This document shows, piece after piece, positions 53,104-63,745 of a stretch of DNA of 64,000 nt. The position numbers and the translations under genes are program-made. Origin of the DNA: an uncultured Verrucomicrobiota bacterium. Its GTDB lineage: Bacteria; Verrucomicrobiota; Kiritimatiellia; CAIVKH01. Under the pieces are notes generated by a model, which saw only the letters and a list, made by a program, of their open reading frames with translations, did no database searches and was not told the origin of the DNA. Location: NCBI GenBank assembly GCA_937996795.1, contig CALKUH010000047.1, positions 1 through 64,000 of the forward strand, in the 5' to 3' direction. Each line of letters opens with the position of its first letter. Positions within the stretch are counted from its first letter, which is position 1.

Positions 53104-53190
53104 TGCATTGTGATGCGCTAAAGTAAAACGATTTATCGGTTGCCAGCAGTCCAGCAATGGGCTAGTTATCAGGTAACGCTGGAGTTTGTA

Positions 53191-54489
53191 ATGCCCAAGT
53201 TCTCATATGTCGCGTTGGATGCCCGGGGCCGTGAAAGCCAGGGTGAGGTCGAAGCCGACAGCCAGACGGCTGCATTGGCCCGCATCCGCGAGAAGGGCCT
53301 GTTTCCCACCAGCGTGACGGAAGCGGGCGCCAAGCCCCGCAAGGCGGGCGGCGGCAAATCGTCCGCCAAACCGGGCGGCGCCTTGAGTTTTGAATTCAAG
53401 ATGCCGACGTCGATGACCCGCGTGAAGACCAAGCAGCTCATGGTCTTCACGCGCCAGCTCGCCACGCTGGTTGATGCCGGCCTGCCGCTGGTGCGGAGTC
53501 TTGAAGTGCTGGAAAAGCAGGAGCGCAACCCGGCCCTCAAGAAAGCGCTGCGGGAAATGGCGGACGCGATCCAGTCGGGCAGCACCTTCGCCGAGGCGCT
53601 GGCGCAGCACCCGAAGATTTTCAACAAGCTCTACGTGAACATGGCCAAAGCCGGCGAGGTGGGCGGCGTCCTGGACAAGGTGCTCATCCGTCTCGCGGAG
53701 TTCATGGAGAAGGCGCAGAAGATCCGGAACAAGGTCACGAGCGCGATGATTTATCCGATCGTCGTCATGGTCATGGCCATCGGCATCCTGGCGTTCCTGA
53801 TGATCGTCATCATCCCGAAGTTCCAGGAAATTTTCACCGACTTGCTTGAAGGCGCGGCGCTGCCCGGCCTGACGCAATTCGTCATGAACATCAGCAACAT
53901 CGTGGCGGGCATGGTGGATCTCGGCTTCATCCGCGTGCCCGGCATCCTCCTCGTGATCATCGCGATCATCCTGATCGTGATCGGGACCAAGCTCGCGGCC
54001 AAGACGGAAGGGGGCAGTTTTGCCCTCGACAAGTTGAAGCTGAACATGCCGCTCTTCGGCGCACTGATCCAGAAGACGGCGATTGGCCGCTTCACCCGCA
54101 CGCTGGGCACGCTGATGGCCTCCGGCGTGCCGGTCCTCCAGGCGCTGAACATCGTGCGCGATACGGTCGGGAACGAGGTCCTCGCGCGCTCCGTTTCGCA
54201 AGTCCACGATGCCGTGAAAGAGGGCGAAAACATGGCGCCCCCAATTGAGGCCACCAAGGTGTTCCCACCGATGGTGATCAGCATGGTGCAGGTGGGCGAG
54301 GAAACCGGCGAGCTGCCGGAAATGCTGATGAAGATCGCCGACACCTACGATGACGAGGTCGACAACGCGGTGGCGGGTCTCACCTCCGTGATCGAGCCGC
54401 TGTTGATCGTTTTCCTGGCGGTGGTCGTGGGCACGATTGTGATCGCGCTCTTTATGCCGCTGATCTCCATCATCGGCAAGTTGAGCTGA
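53191..54489 (+). CDS. pilC: Pilus/T2SS inner-membrane platform protein PilC/GspF
   Basis: 432 residues from ATG 53191 with GGAG 6 nt upstream; the longer frame from 53140 has no RBS. N-terminal MPKFSYVALDARGRESQGEV is the family start. Two GspF domains: LMVFTRQLATLVDAGLPLVR and IGRFTRTLGTLMASGVPVLQ. TM segments near 200-230, 250-280 and the C-terminus (EPLLIVFLAVVVGTIVIALF). It forms the platform that the PilB ATPases turn. Confidence 0.96.
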   Translation: MPKFSYVALDARGRESQGEVEADSQTAALARIREKGLFPTSVTEAGAKPRKAGGGKSSAKPGGALSFEFKMPTSMTRVKTKQLMVFTRQLATLVDAGLPLVRSLEVLEKQERNPALKKALREMADAIQSGSTFAEALAQHPKIFNKLYVNMAKAGEVGGVLDKVLIRLAEFMEKAQKIRNKVTSAMIYPIVVMVMAIGILAFLMIVIIPKFQEIFTDLLEGAALPGLTQFVMNISNIVAGMVDLGFIRVPGILLVIIAIILIVIGTKLAAKTEGGSFALDKLKLNMPLFGALIQKTAIGRFTRTLGTLMASGVPVLQALNIVRDTVGNEVLARSVSQVHDAVKEGENMAPPIEATKVFPPMVISMVQVGEETGELPEMLMKIADTYDDEVDNAVAGLTSVIEPLLIVFLAVVVGTIVIALFMPLISIIGKLS

Positions 54490-54503
54490 GCCCGCGGGAC
54501 GCC

Positions 54504-55082
54504 GTGCGCACGCTCCTCATCCGCGTCCGCCGCCTGGCCGCCAGGCTCTCGTGGCCGGAATGGGTCATCGTTCTCGCGCTCGTGCTCCTTGTTGTTTCCT
54601 CCGTCGGGCCCGCCATCTGGGCCCTGCGCGCTTCCGGGCGGCTCGATATGGCGCTGAATGACGTGCAGGCGCTGCAGCGTGCCATCATCCGCTACCAGCG
54701 CGAATATGGCGCATGGCCGGCGGTGGCGACGATCCAGGGCGCGGATGTTCGCTACGGGGCTCGCCGCCCGAATGCCCCGCTCATGCGCCTCCTGCGCGGC
54801 GAGGCGGACCTCACCGTGGCCGATCAGCCCCTGAATGCGCAGCGGATGATCTTCATCGAAATCGAACCGTACCGGCGCGGGTGGTCGGGCCTTTCAGCCG
54901 AAGGCGAGTTTCTTGACCCGTGGGGCATTCCCTACCAGATCGTCGTGGACAGCAACTTCGACACGATCGCCAAGGTGGAGAACAGCATCTACGGCGGAAG
55001 CCCCGGTGTCGGCGTGCTGGTCTGGTCCTGCGGGCCGGATCGCCGTTCGGAAACGAAAGACGACATCCGTTCGTGGCGCTGA
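54504..55082 (+). CDS. Pseudopilin-like (GspG-type) protein with atypical N-terminus
   Basis: 192 residues from GTG 54504. One hydrophobic helix (WVIVLALVLLVVSSVGPAIW, about 20-39), then the GspG-like body MALNDVQALQRAIIRYQREY and the C-terminal DPWGIPYQIVVDSNFD and WSCGPDRRSETKDDIRSW. The usual prepilin peptidase site (Gly then FTLIE) is absent; LSWPEWVIV occupies it, with a Glu at about position +5. Either an uncleaved relative or a divergent minor pseudopilin. It follows pilC by 14 nt. Confidence 0.75.
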   Translation: MRTLLIRVRRLAARLSWPEWVIVLALVLLVVSSVGPAIWALRASGRLDMALNDVQALQRAIIRYQREYGAWPAVATIQGADVRYGARRPNAPLMRLLRGEADLTVADQPLNAQRMIFIEIEPYRRGWSGLSAEGEFLDPWGIPYQIVVDSNFDTIAKVENSIYGGSPGVGVLVWSCGPDRRSETKDDIRSWR

Positions 55083-55084
55083 AC

Positions 55085-55513
55085 CTACGCCGTCCACACG
55101 ACAATCGCCTTCGCCGTCCACGCCGCGGTTCGTATCCAGTTGCTTCGGACTAGCCGCTCGATGGCGGCGCGGTCATGCGCACGGCTCAACTGGTGATGCA
55201 GCGGGACCTGGATGCCGAAGGTGGAGAGCCACGCCACCGCAACGCAACCCACCGCCGCTCCGGTGGCGAACGAGAAGTCCGTCAGCGCCAAAAGGATGGC
55301 GGCGCACAGTTCCGACAGCATCAAGGGTACGACCACGAAGCTGATCCGCGTGGAATGCTCCCGGTGGTGCATGGCCCATTCCTGCGGGGAGATGCGCCGG
55401 AATCCCGGATAGACGAGCAATTGCACGATCCAGATCACGCCGAACATCGCGAATGCGGTGGCGCCGTGGACGCGATACAGCCATTCCGACAGCGGGGATA
55501 ATGAACCATCCAT
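55085..55513 (-). CDS. Small four-helix membrane protein, unknown
   Basis: 142 residues from ATG 55513; the longer frame runs into the Rrf2 promoter region and has no support. About four hydrophobic segments (FAMFGVIWIVQLLVYPGF, FVVVPLMLSELCAAILLAL, AAVGCVAVAWLSTFGIQV and the C-terminal end). His-rich loop WAMHHREHSTRISF and PLHHQLSRAHD. No catalytic family was recognised. Convergent with the pseudopilin gene (2 nt apart). Confidence 0.7.
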   Translation of the reverse strand: MDGSLSPLSEWLYRVHGATAFAMFGVIWIVQLLVYPGFRRISPQEWAMHHREHSTRISFVVVPLMLSELCAAILLALTDFSFATGAAVGCVAVAWLSTFGIQVPLHHQLSRAHDRAAIERLVRSNWIRTAAWTAKAIVVWTA

Positions 55514-55566
55514 GCTAATCTTTCGCGCCCGGCGAAAAAACCTTAATCCAGCCGTGCGAAACCGCA

Positions 55567-55594
55567 TTGACATCAACTCCGCATGTCGTATGTT
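55567..55594 (+). promoter_or_regulatory. Promoter of the Rrf2-SUF operon with overlapping inverted repeat
   Basis: TTGACA at 55567-55572, 16-bp spacer, TATGTT at 55589-55594. An inverted repeat GACAT (55569-55573) / ATGTC (55583-55587) with 9-nt spacing overlaps the -35 box and spacer, a position suited to an Rrf2 repressor. Confidence 0.6.
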
Positions 55595-55642
55595 CCAACG
55601 GATAGGGCAGTTGCGGCTGCCTTCTCTTTTTGGTTTCAAAGG

Positions 55643-55657
55643 CGACAGAATTTGTCG
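55643..55657 (+). promoter_or_regulatory. Palindrome in the leader, candidate Rrf2 operator
   Basis: CGACA-GAATT-TGTCG, perfect arms, 10 nt upstream of the Rrf2 ATG. It shares GACA/TGTC with the inverted repeat in the promoter, so the regulator may bind both. Confidence 0.4.
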
Positions 55658-55667
55658 GGTTTCGAGC

Positions 55668-56093
55668 ATGCTAACGCTGAGCAAACGAGTCGAATATGGC
55701 CTGATGGCGATCCTGCACATGTCCGATGTGCGGGCGGGCGACTGGGTTACGGCGAAGGACATGGCCGAGCGCTACAACATTCCTGGAGAGTTGTTGGGCA
55801 AGGTGATGCAGGCGCTGGCGCGGGCCGGCCTGGTCTCATCGACGCCCGGCGTGCGCGGCGGCTACCGCCTGAATGTGCCGCTGGATCGGATGAATCTCGG
55901 CGCGGTGATCGAGGCGGTCGAAGGACCTGTGCTGCTCGCGGATTGCCAGGGACACCCGGACCGCTGCGACCAGTTCCATGCCTGCACGCTCAAGGAACCG
56001 ATCCAGCACATCCACGCCCAGTTGGTCCGCTATATCCACAACATTTCGTTGAGCCAGTTTCGCGCCCCACCGGCGCTGGAGACCGTCCCATGA
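55668..56093 (+). CDS. Rrf2/IscR-type transcription regulator
   Basis: 141 residues from ATG 55668. Winged helix with MLTLSKRVEYGLMAILHMSD and the recognition helix GGYRLNVPLDRMNLG. Three Cys with the IscR-like spacing C-x6-C-x5-C (CQGHPDRC, DQFHAC) could hold a 2Fe-2S cluster. As in other bacteria it probably senses Fe-S status and controls the SUF operon it leads. Stop overlaps the next start. Confidence 0.92.
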   Translation: MLTLSKRVEYGLMAILHMSDVRAGDWVTAKDMAERYNIPGELLGKVMQALARAGLVSSTPGVRGGYRLNVPLDRMNLGAVIEAVEGPVLLADCQGHPDRCDQFHACTLKEPIQHIHAQLVRYIHNISLSQFRAPPALETVP

Positions 56094-56440
56094 GCGACGA
56101 ACCGATTCAGAACGCACCGGCCCCTGCGGATACGCCGGTCTGGACGCCGGACCAGGTCCGCGAAGTGCTGCGCGGCGTTTTCGATCCCGAATTGCACATG
56201 AACATCGTCGATCTGGGGCTGGTGTACGCCACCCGTGTCGACGGCTCGCGCGTGGAGGTCGACATGACGCTCACGTCGCCGGGGTGCCCGTACGGTCCAT
56301 ATTTGATCCACCAGGTGAAGGACACCGCGCTCAGCCTCAAAGGCATCAGCGACGCGAAGGTTACGGTCGTCTGGGACCCGCCGTGGGGGCCGGACAAGAT
56401 GACCGAGGAGGTCCGCCTCGAATTGGGATTTGATCTGTAA
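56090..56440 (+). CDS. sufT: MIP18/DUF59 Fe-S maturation protein, SufT-like
   Basis: 116 residues from ATG 56090 (ATGA overlap). Core QVREVLRGVFDPELHMNIVD and LTSPGCPYGPYLIHQVKDTA, with the conserved Cys of this family. Helps mature Fe-S proteins in SUF systems. The 51-base gap to sufC holds GAAAGAACC and AAAAGGAAC. Confidence 0.9.
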   Translation: MSDEPIQNAPAPADTPVWTPDQVREVLRGVFDPELHMNIVDLGLVYATRVDGSRVEVDMTLTSPGCPYGPYLIHQVKDTALSLKGISDAKVTVVWDPPWGPDKMTEEVRLELGFDL

Positions 56441-56490
56441 GGTGCGCGACGGACGCACGGAAAGAACCATGCAAAAGGAACTGACGGCCC

Positions 56491-57264
56491 ATGAGTGAAC
56501 AACTGCCCTTCTTCGAAATTCGCAATCTGCACGCCAAGGTGGAGGACAAACCGATCCTCAAGGGCGTCAACCTGGTCATCAACCCAGGTGAGACGCACGC
56601 GCTCATGGGGCCCAATGGCTCGGGCAAGAGCACGCTGTCCAACGTCATCATGGGGCACCCCTCCTATGAGGTCACCGGCGGCGAAATCCTCTTCCAGGGC
56701 CGCAACATCATCGAGATGGAGCCCGACGAACGCGCCCGCGCGGGGATTTTCCTCGCGTTCCAGTATCCCGTGGCGATCCCGGGCATCAGCGTCGCGAAGT
56801 TCCTGAAGAGCGCGGCGGATGCGCGCTTCGGGCAGGGCGCCATCAAGGCGTCCGAGTTCATCAAGGAGATGCGCGAGAACCTGAAGTTCCTCGAAATGAA
56901 CGAGGCCTTCCTGAATCGCTTCCTCAACGACGGGTTCTCCGGCGGTGAAAAGAAGCGGATGGAAATCCTCCAGATGCTCACGCTCAAGCCGTCGCTCGCC
57001 GTGATGGACGAGACGGATTCCGGCCTCGACATCGACGCCCTCCGCATTGTCTCCAAGGGCGTGAACCGCATGGTGGGTCCGAACTTCGGTCTCCTCGTCA
57101 TCACCCACTACGAACGCATCCTGACCCACATCAAGCCCGATCACATGCATGTGCTGATTGACGGCCAGATCGCGATGTCCGGCGGACCCGAATTGGTCAA
57201 GGAAGTGGAAAAGAACGGCTACGACTGGATTCGCGCGCGTTTCGGGAAGGAAGTGCTCGTCTAG
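56491..57264 (+). CDS. sufC: SUF Fe-S scaffold ATPase SufC
   Basis: 257 residues, RBS AAAGGAA upstream. ABC ATPase with Walker [16 protein letters not shown], signature [16 protein letters not shown] and Walker [15 protein letters not shown]. Works with SufB and SufD in the SufBC2D scaffold. Confidence 0.98.
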   Translation: MSEQLPFFEIRNLHAKVEDKPILKGVNLVINPGETHALMGPNGSGKSTLSNVIMGHPSYEVTGGEILFQGRNIIEMEPDERARAGIFLAFQYPVAIPGISVAKFLKSAADARFGQGAIKASEFIKEMRENLKFLEMNEAFLNRFLNDGFSGGEKKRMEILQMLTLKPSLAVMDETDSGLDIDALRIVSKGVNRMVGPNFGLLVITHYERILTHIKPDHMHVLIDGQIAMSGGPELVKEVEKNGYDWIRARFGKEVLV

Positions 57265-57274
57265 GGCAACGGAC

Positions 57275-58726
57275 ATGAACAAAACGGAAACAACGATCAA
57301 GCTGGAGACGGACAGCAAGCTGGTGCAGGAGTACCAGTACGGGTTCGTCACGGAGGTCGCGACAGACGAGCTGCCGAAGGGGCTCAATGAGGACATCGTC
57401 CGCGCAATCTCGAAGAAAAAGAACGAGCCGGACTGGATGACCGACTGGCGCCTCAAAGCTTTCCGCCGCTGGAAAGCCATGCGCGAACCGCGATGGGCCA
57501 AGGTGACCTATCCGGAGATCGACTATCAGGGCATTCGCTACTACTCCGCGCCGAAATCCGCCGCGGCGGGCGCCGCCGAGGCCGATCCGGAGCTGATCAA
57601 GACGTTCGAACGGCTGGGCATTCCGCTCCAGGAGCGCGACCGCCTGGCCGGGGTTGCGGTGGACGCCGTGTTCGATAGCGTCTCCGTTGCGACGACCCAC
57701 CGCGAAATGCTCGCGGAAAAGGGAATCATCTTCTGCTCCATGTCGGAGGCCATCCAGCACCATCCGGAACTGGTTAAAAAATATCTCGGCACCGTCGTGC
57801 CCGCGGGCGACAACTATTTTGCCGCGCTGAACGCGGCCGTCTTCAGCGACGGCTCCTTCTGCTACATCCCGAAAGGCGTGCGCTGCCCGGTGGAGCTCTC
57901 GACGTATTTCCGCATCAATGCGCGCGATACCGGCCAGTTTGAGCGCACCCTGATCGTGGCGGAGGAGGGGGCCTACGTTTCCTACATCGAGGGCTGCACC
58001 GCGCCGATGCGCGACACGAACCAGTTGCACGCGGCGGTGGTGGAACTGGTGGCGCTGGACCACGCGCAGATCAAGTACTCCACCGTGCAGAACTGGTACG
58101 CGGGCGACGAGAAGGGCCAGGGCGGCATCTATAACTTCGTGACGAAGCGCGGCCATTGCCGGGGCGCGCACTCGAAGATCTCGTGGACGCAGGTCGAAGT
58201 CGGCGCCGCGATCACCTGGAAGTATCCGAGCGTGGTCCTCGAGGGGGACCATGCGGTGGGCGAGTTCTATTCCGTTGCCTTCACCAACAACCGGATGCAG
58301 GCGGACACGGGCACGAAGATGATCCACATCGGCGCCAACACGAAGAGCACGATCATCTCGAAGGGGATCTCCGCCGGAGAGTCGGCGAATTCCTATCGCG
58401 GGCTGGTCCAGATTCTTCCGTCGGCCCTGAACGCGCGCAATCACACCTGCTGCGACTCGATGCTGATTGGCGACAAGTGCTCGGCCAACACCTACCCGGT
58501 GATTGAGGCCGAGACGAGCACGGCGATCACCGAGCACGAGGCGACCACCTCGAAGATCAGTGAGGAACAGTTGTTTTATGTGCAAAGCCGGGGCATCGAC
58601 GAGGAAAGCGCGACCTCGCTGATCGTCAACGGATTCTGCAAGGATGTATTCAAGGAACTGCCGCTCGAGTTTTCCGTGGAGGCGATCAAGCTTCTGGAAC
58701 TCAAACTCGAGCACAGCGTCGGTTGA
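57275..58726 (+). CDS. sufB: SUF Fe-S scaffold SufB
   Basis: 483 residues from ATG 57275. Family body with [40 protein letters not shown] (Cys), [20 protein letters not shown] and the C-terminal [20 protein letters not shown]. Builds and holds the nascent cluster. Follows sufC by 10 nt. Confidence 0.98.
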   Translation: MNKTETTIKLETDSKLVQEYQYGFVTEVATDELPKGLNEDIVRAISKKKNEPDWMTDWRLKAFRRWKAMREPRWAKVTYPEIDYQGIRYYSAPKSAAAGAAEADPELIKTFERLGIPLQERDRLAGVAVDAVFDSVSVATTHREMLAEKGIIFCSMSEAIQHHPELVKKYLGTVVPAGDNYFAALNAAVFSDGSFCYIPKGVRCPVELSTYFRINARDTGQFERTLIVAEEGAYVSYIEGCTAPMRDTNQLHAAVVELVALDHAQIKYSTVQNWYAGDEKGQGGIYNFVTKRGHCRGAHSKISWTQVEVGAAITWKYPSVVLEGDHAVGEFYSVAFTNNRMQADTGTKMIHIGANTKSTIISKGISAGESANSYRGLVQILPSALNARNHTCCDSMLIGDKCSANTYPVIEAETSTAITEHEATTSKISEEQLFYVQSRGIDEESATSLIVNGFCKDVFKELPLEFSVEAIKLLELKLEHSVG

Positions 58727-58739
58727 CGGAGAACGAATC

Positions 58740-60065
58740 ATGACCACGGTCCAATTGACCCCGGAGGCTGCCGGCCTGCCGGGATTTGACGAAACGCTGC
58801 TCGCCCGCATCGGCGGCGCCGCGGAACCCGCCCTGTTGCAGGAAAAGCGTGCGGCGGCCTTCGCCCAGTATCGCGAACTTCCCATGCCGCAGGTCCGGGA
58901 TGAGGAGTGGCGGCGCACCGACCCGGCCCTATTCCCGTTTGACCGGTTTGCGCCGTCGCCGCGTCTCGCCCCCGTGCCGCGGGCCCTGGCGGCGAGCCCG
59001 TGGGATGAGGAATTCGACGTCGTGGTGTGCGTGAGCGACGACGGGTTTTCCATCCATGATCGCACCGGTCTGCTGAACAGCGGATCGCTGGTCGTGCTGT
59101 CGCTGGCGGACGCCGCAACGCGGCATCCGGCGCTGGTCGAGCGCTACCTGCAGGGCGCGGCCCGCGTGAAGGCCCCGCGCAAATTCAGCGCGCTGGGCGA
59201 CGCCTTCTGGACCTTCGGGTTGTTCATTCATGTGGCGCCTCGCGTGGTGGTGCCCAACGGCGTGCTGATCCGATACCAGCATCGCGCCGCGGGCAAAGCG
59301 GTCCTGCCGCATCTCGTGGCGGCGGTTTCCGACGAAGCGCAGCTCACCATCGCGGAATACTATGAGTCGCCCGCCGACGCGGAGTTGCTCGCCGTCTCCA
59401 CGCGCGAGTTGTACGCGGGCCGCAATGCGACCCTGCGCGCGGCTTCGCTGCAGGAATGGGGCGCGCGCACCTATCACATCGGCGAAGACTGGGTCCGTGC
59501 CGAACGGGACGCGCGCGTCGAGTGGGTGACGCTCCTGCTCGGCGGGCAGGTCAGCAAGATGATGGTCTCCTGCGATGTGCATGAGCCCAACGCGCAGGCG
59601 TACTTGAGCGGCCTATTTTTCGCGAACGACAACCAGCACGTGGATCAGCGCACCCTGCAATTGCACAGCGCGCCGCACACCTACAGCAACCTGCTGTACA
59701 AGGGCGCCGTCAAAGACCAGGGCCACTCCGTCTACCAGGGCATCATCGACGCGGCGCCGGGCGCGATCAAGGTGGATGCCTACCAGATGAACAACAACCT
59801 GATCCTCAATGAAGGCGCGCGCGCGGATTCGCTGCCGGGCCTGGAGATCGACGCGGATGACTTGAAGTGCAGCCACGGCGCCACCATGGGGAATCTCGAC
59901 GAGAGCCAGATGTTCTATCTGCGCTCCCGCGGGCTTCCGGAAGCGGAGGCGCGCCGCCTGCTGGTCATGGCCTTCTTCGAAGAGGTCATTGAACGGGTCC
60001 CCCACGAGTTCATGCGGGAACGTGTGCGCGAAGATGTCCGCCGCAAATGCGGGGAAGGCGCATGA
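58740..60065 (+). CDS. sufD: SUF Fe-S scaffold SufD
   Basis: 441 residues from ATG 58740 with GGAGAACG upstream. Diverged SufB-like beta-helix: HVDQRTLQLHSAPHTYSNLL, DAYQMNNNLILNEGARADSL and SHGATMGNLDESQMFYLRSR. Structural partner in SufBC2D. Stop overlaps the Rieske gene start. Confidence 0.96.
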   Translation: MTTVQLTPEAAGLPGFDETLLARIGGAAEPALLQEKRAAAFAQYRELPMPQVRDEEWRRTDPALFPFDRFAPSPRLAPVPRALAASPWDEEFDVVVCVSDDGFSIHDRTGLLNSGSLVVLSLADAATRHPALVERYLQGAARVKAPRKFSALGDAFWTFGLFIHVAPRVVVPNGVLIRYQHRAAGKAVLPHLVAAVSDEAQLTIAEYYESPADAELLAVSTRELYAGRNATLRAASLQEWGARTYHIGEDWVRAERDARVEWVTLLLGGQVSKMMVSCDVHEPNAQAYLSGLFFANDNQHVDQRTLQLHSAPHTYSNLLYKGAVKDQGHSVYQGIIDAAPGAIKVDAYQMNNNLILNEGARADSLPGLEIDADDLKCSHGATMGNLDESQMFYLRSRGLPEAEARRLLVMAFFEEVIERVPHEFMRERVREDVRRKCGEGA

Positions 60066-60370
60066 GCTGGACGCAAGTGGCCCGCGAAGAGGAGTTCCAG
60101 CAGACGGACCGCAAGCTCGTGGACCTCGGTGGAAGCAACCAGATCGGATTGTTCAAGCTGGAGGACGGATACTTCGCCATCAGCGCGTGGTGCAGCCACC
60201 AGAAAGCGACCATGATCCACGGAGAGGTCACCGACCACGAACTGGAATGTCCGCTGCACGGGGCTCGCTTCTGCCTGCGCACCGGGCGCAATCTGTGCCT
60301 GCCCGCCGTGAAACCCGTTCGCAGCTACCCGGTGAAGGTCGAAGCCGGAACCATTTCCATCAAGATATAA
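60062..60370 (+). CDS. Rieske-type 2Fe-2S ferredoxin
   Basis: 102 residues from ATG 60062 (ATGA overlap with sufD). Cluster motifs CSHQK (CxH) and CPLHG (CxxH) in the Rieske order, followed by AVKPVRSYPVKVEAGTISIK. Small soluble electron carrier. It sits between sufD and sufS in place of the usual sufE gene, so it may deliver electrons for cluster assembly. Confidence 0.92.
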   Translation: MSWTQVAREEEFQQTDRKLVDLGGSNQIGLFKLEDGYFAISAWCSHQKATMIHGEVTDHELECPLHGARFCLRTGRNLCLPAVKPVRSYPVKVEAGTISIKI

Positions 60371-60376
60371 CCCCTC

Positions 60377-61613
<1,237 letters not shown>

Positions 61614-61627
<14 letters not shown>

Positions 61628-62042
61628 CCTCTACCAGGAGATCATCCTGGACCACTACAAGCATCCGCGCGGCGCCGCCGTGATCGCGGATGCGTCGGCC
61701 ATGGTTGACGAGGAAAATCCGACGTGCGGCGATCACATCAAATTGAATGCCGCGCTCGATGGCGGGCGCCTCGCGCGTGTGGAGATTGACTGCCAGGGCT
61801 GCGCGATCTGCACGGCCTCAGCCTCCATGATGGTGGAGCGGGTGCTGGGCCGCCCGGTCGGCGAGGTGCGGCCGTTCTCCCGCGCCTTTGTCGAGATGAT
61901 GCGCGGAGGTCCTGAGGTGCCCGAAGAGGAACTCGGCGACCTGGCGGCGCTGCGCGGGGTCCGCCAGTATCCGTTGCGCGTGAAATGCGCGACCATGGCG
62001 TGGCACGCCCTGGACACCGCCCTGCGCCAACTCGGCGCCTGA
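61614..62042 (+). CDS. sufU: Sulfur-transfer protein SufU
   Basis: 142 residues from GTG 61614 inside the end of sufS. N-terminus VQLDDLYQEIILDHYKHPRG is standard. Zinc ligands are in NPTCGDHI (Cys/Asp), DCQGCAICTASASMM (Cys) and KCATMAW (Cys). In Gram-positives SufU takes sulfur from SufS, replacing SufE. Last gene of the SUF operon. Confidence 0.94.
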
Positions 62043-62063
62043 ACCGCTGCCGCGCTTCAGGCG
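62036..62063. terminator. Convergent inverted repeat between sufU and NDT-like gene
   Basis: CGCCTGAA (62036-62043) and TTCAGGCG (62056-62063), 12-nt loop. Both stop codons lie inside it. No T-run follows either way, so termination would need another factor or only slows polymerase. Confidence 0.3.
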
Positions 62064-62473
62064 TGGTGCTGCGTGATGAAGTGCTCCTTGATGTACGCCG
62101 CGGCGTCTTCGAGTGTCGGCAGAATCTTCGTGCAAAACCGCACCATCCACGGGCTCGAGTCCTTGAACGAGAACGGGGAGAACGCGATGACGAATTTCTT
62201 GAGATCGTGCGAGGCGTAGAAGACCTCCATGGATGTCCCGATGGAGTTCTTGTTGTAGTTGACCAGCACGATGTCCGCGTCGCGGATGTCCTGCAGGTCG
62301 AATTCGACGATTTCGTTCGCGCTGTCCACTTCGCGGTCCTTGAAGTTGCGCCGCATAGGATCCAGCAGGGTGAACTCCTGCCCGAGCAGTTCCTTCGCCT
62401 TCTGGCGCCACGCGCGCGCGTGCCCCTCGTGCTCATCCATGATCGGCCCGCAGAGATAAATGCGTTTTTTCAT
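62057..62473 (-). CDS. Nucleoside 2-deoxyribosyltransferase-like protein
   Basis: 138 residues. IYLCGPIMDEHEGHARAWR, DLQDIRDADIVLVNYN and SIGTSMEVFYAS (the catalytic Glu region) are the NDT family marks. NDTs swap bases between deoxyribonucleosides; many members hydrolyse nucleotides instead. No link with SUF or riboflavin genes is evident. Confidence 0.8.
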   Translation of the reverse strand: MKKRIYLCGPIMDEHEGHARAWRQKAKELLGQEFTLLDPMRRNFKDREVDSANEIVEFDLQDIRDADIVLVNYNKNSIGTSMEVFYASHDLKKFVIAFSPFSFKDSSPWMVRFCTKILPTLEDAAAYIKEHFITQHHA

Positions 62474-62535
62474 GCGCGAAATCCTTCCGTCGAGAGCGCT
62501 GGTCTATCCGGACGCGCTGCGCCGCGCAAGGCGAA

Positions 62536-63417
62536 TCATTTTGAATCGGATGTGGACTGTTGGATGAACGTCGCGAGGGCCGTTCGCACCTTGGCAAAGT
62601 CAGGGGTTTCGCGGATGCCATCCAGGTGGGGGTCGCCGAGGGCCGCGTAGGTGGAGGCGGGGTCGATCTGGGCGGCCATCATCAGGTTCTGGAGCGCCTT
62701 GGTGGTGTCGAGTTTCAGGCTGTAGGCGCAGGCGAGGTTGAAGTGGATGGAGAAGGCGAGTTGCGGCCGGTCATAGGCGGAGCCATAGATGCGAAGCAGG
62801 ATGTCGAGCGCTTCGTCGATCTCGCCGATCGTGAGGAGGGTGGCCGCGAGGTTGCAGGCGCTGACGTAGTCGCTGCGGTTGAGGTTCCACGCCTCGCGCG
62901 CGTAGCGGACGGTTTCGTCGAAGCGCTGCATGCGGAAGTAATAGGCGGCGAGCCGGTTGAAGATCATGGTGCGCAGGCTCTCGTTGCGGATCATCCGCTC
63001 CAACTCGGTCAGCATGGCGAGGGCCTCTTCGGTCTGCCCTTCCCGGAAGTAGCGGTCGGAGACACGCACCCGTTCGCGCAGGAGATTCCGTTCGGCGCGC
63101 AGCAACGCCTGGGTCGGGGAGTCCCCGAGGACCGGCGGGAGGCTGGAGATTCGCGCCACCACGAGCGGCGGGGCCGAGAATTCCTCCTCCTCTGTTTCGT
63201 CGAGCAGCTTGAGCCGGGCCTCCGTGGGGTCCATCGGCGTCGTGCTGAAGGCCGGCGGAGGATCCATCAGGTAGAGCGTCTGGCGGGAAAGGACGCTTGT
63301 GTTCGCGGGAGCGGCGGGCGGTTCGGCCGGGTCCGCGGCCTGTGCGAGGGCCGCCGGGCAGGCGAGGCCGATCCATGCGGCGATGGCGGCAAAGCGGATG
63401 AGAAAAAGGGCAGTCAC
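62536..63417 (-). CDS. Exported TPR-type protein
   Basis: 293 residues from GTG 63417, chosen because it is followed by a signal peptide (FLIRFAAIAAWIGLACPAAL). The frame continues upstream to 63498 without a plausible peptide. Mature part has TPR-like helices: FREGQTEEALAMLTELERMI, NRLAAYYFRMQRFDETVRYA and LNLACAYSLKLDTTKALQNL. Function unknown; exported TPR proteins often scaffold envelope complexes. Divergent from ribB. Confidence 0.72.
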   Translation of the reverse strand: MTALFLIRFAAIAAWIGLACPAALAQAADPAEPPAAPANTSVLSRQTLYLMDPPPAFSTTPMDPTEARLKLLDETEEEEFSAPPLVVARISSLPPVLGDSPTQALLRAERNLLRERVRVSDRYFREGQTEEALAMLTELERMIRNESLRTMIFNRLAAYYFRMQRFDETVRYAREAWNLNRSDYVSACNLAATLLTIGEIDEALDILLRIYGSAYDRPQLAFSIHFNLACAYSLKLDTTKALQNLMMAAQIDPASTYAALGDPHLDGIRETPDFAKVRTALATFIQQSTSDSK

Positions 63418-63527
63418 GCGGCAACAGTAGCCCGCGGCGCCATCGGGAACAAGCGCCACGCGCGGGGATTGATTCCGCACTTGCACCGCCACTGGCATCG
63501 CGATACGTTCAATCCTTTAGGAAGAAA

Positions 63528-63691
63528 GCGATCTTCGGGGCCGGGTGATCTGGTGCGGCAACGCACTGGAAATTCCCGACCGGCGGTGCAGCCCGCGACT
63601 CCCTTCGCAAGAGGGGACCGAGACAGTCACCCCGCTGAAACAGGCGGGCCATCTGTCGCCGACCGTACAGTCGGGATGAAATGAAGATTGC
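63528..63691 (+). promoter_or_regulatory. FMN riboswitch (RFN element)
   Basis: P1 pairs GCGATCTTC (63528-63536) with GAAGATTGC (63683-63691), nine pairs with one G-U. The conserved core holds TTCCCGACCGGCGG and CAGCCCGCGA, plus the distal GTACAGTCGGGATGAA (63665-63680). It binds FMN and controls riboflavin genes, here ribB 55 nt downstream. Confidence 0.95.
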
Positions 63692-63708
63692 GCCGTTAAG
63701 GTGAAGTG

Positions 63709-63740
63709 TGCCCCGAAGTCGTCTCTTCGGGGCATTTTTT
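63709..63740 (+). terminator. Rho-independent terminator of FMN riboswitch (expression platform)
   Basis: Perfect 10-bp stem TGCCCCGAAG (63709-63718) / CTTCGGGGCA (63725-63734), 6-nt loop, then TTTTTT (63735-63740). The 3' arm core CTTCGGGGC also occurs in the riboswitch at 63533-63541, so the 5' arm can pair with either. Confidence 0.93.
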
Positions 63741-63745
63741 ATCTT

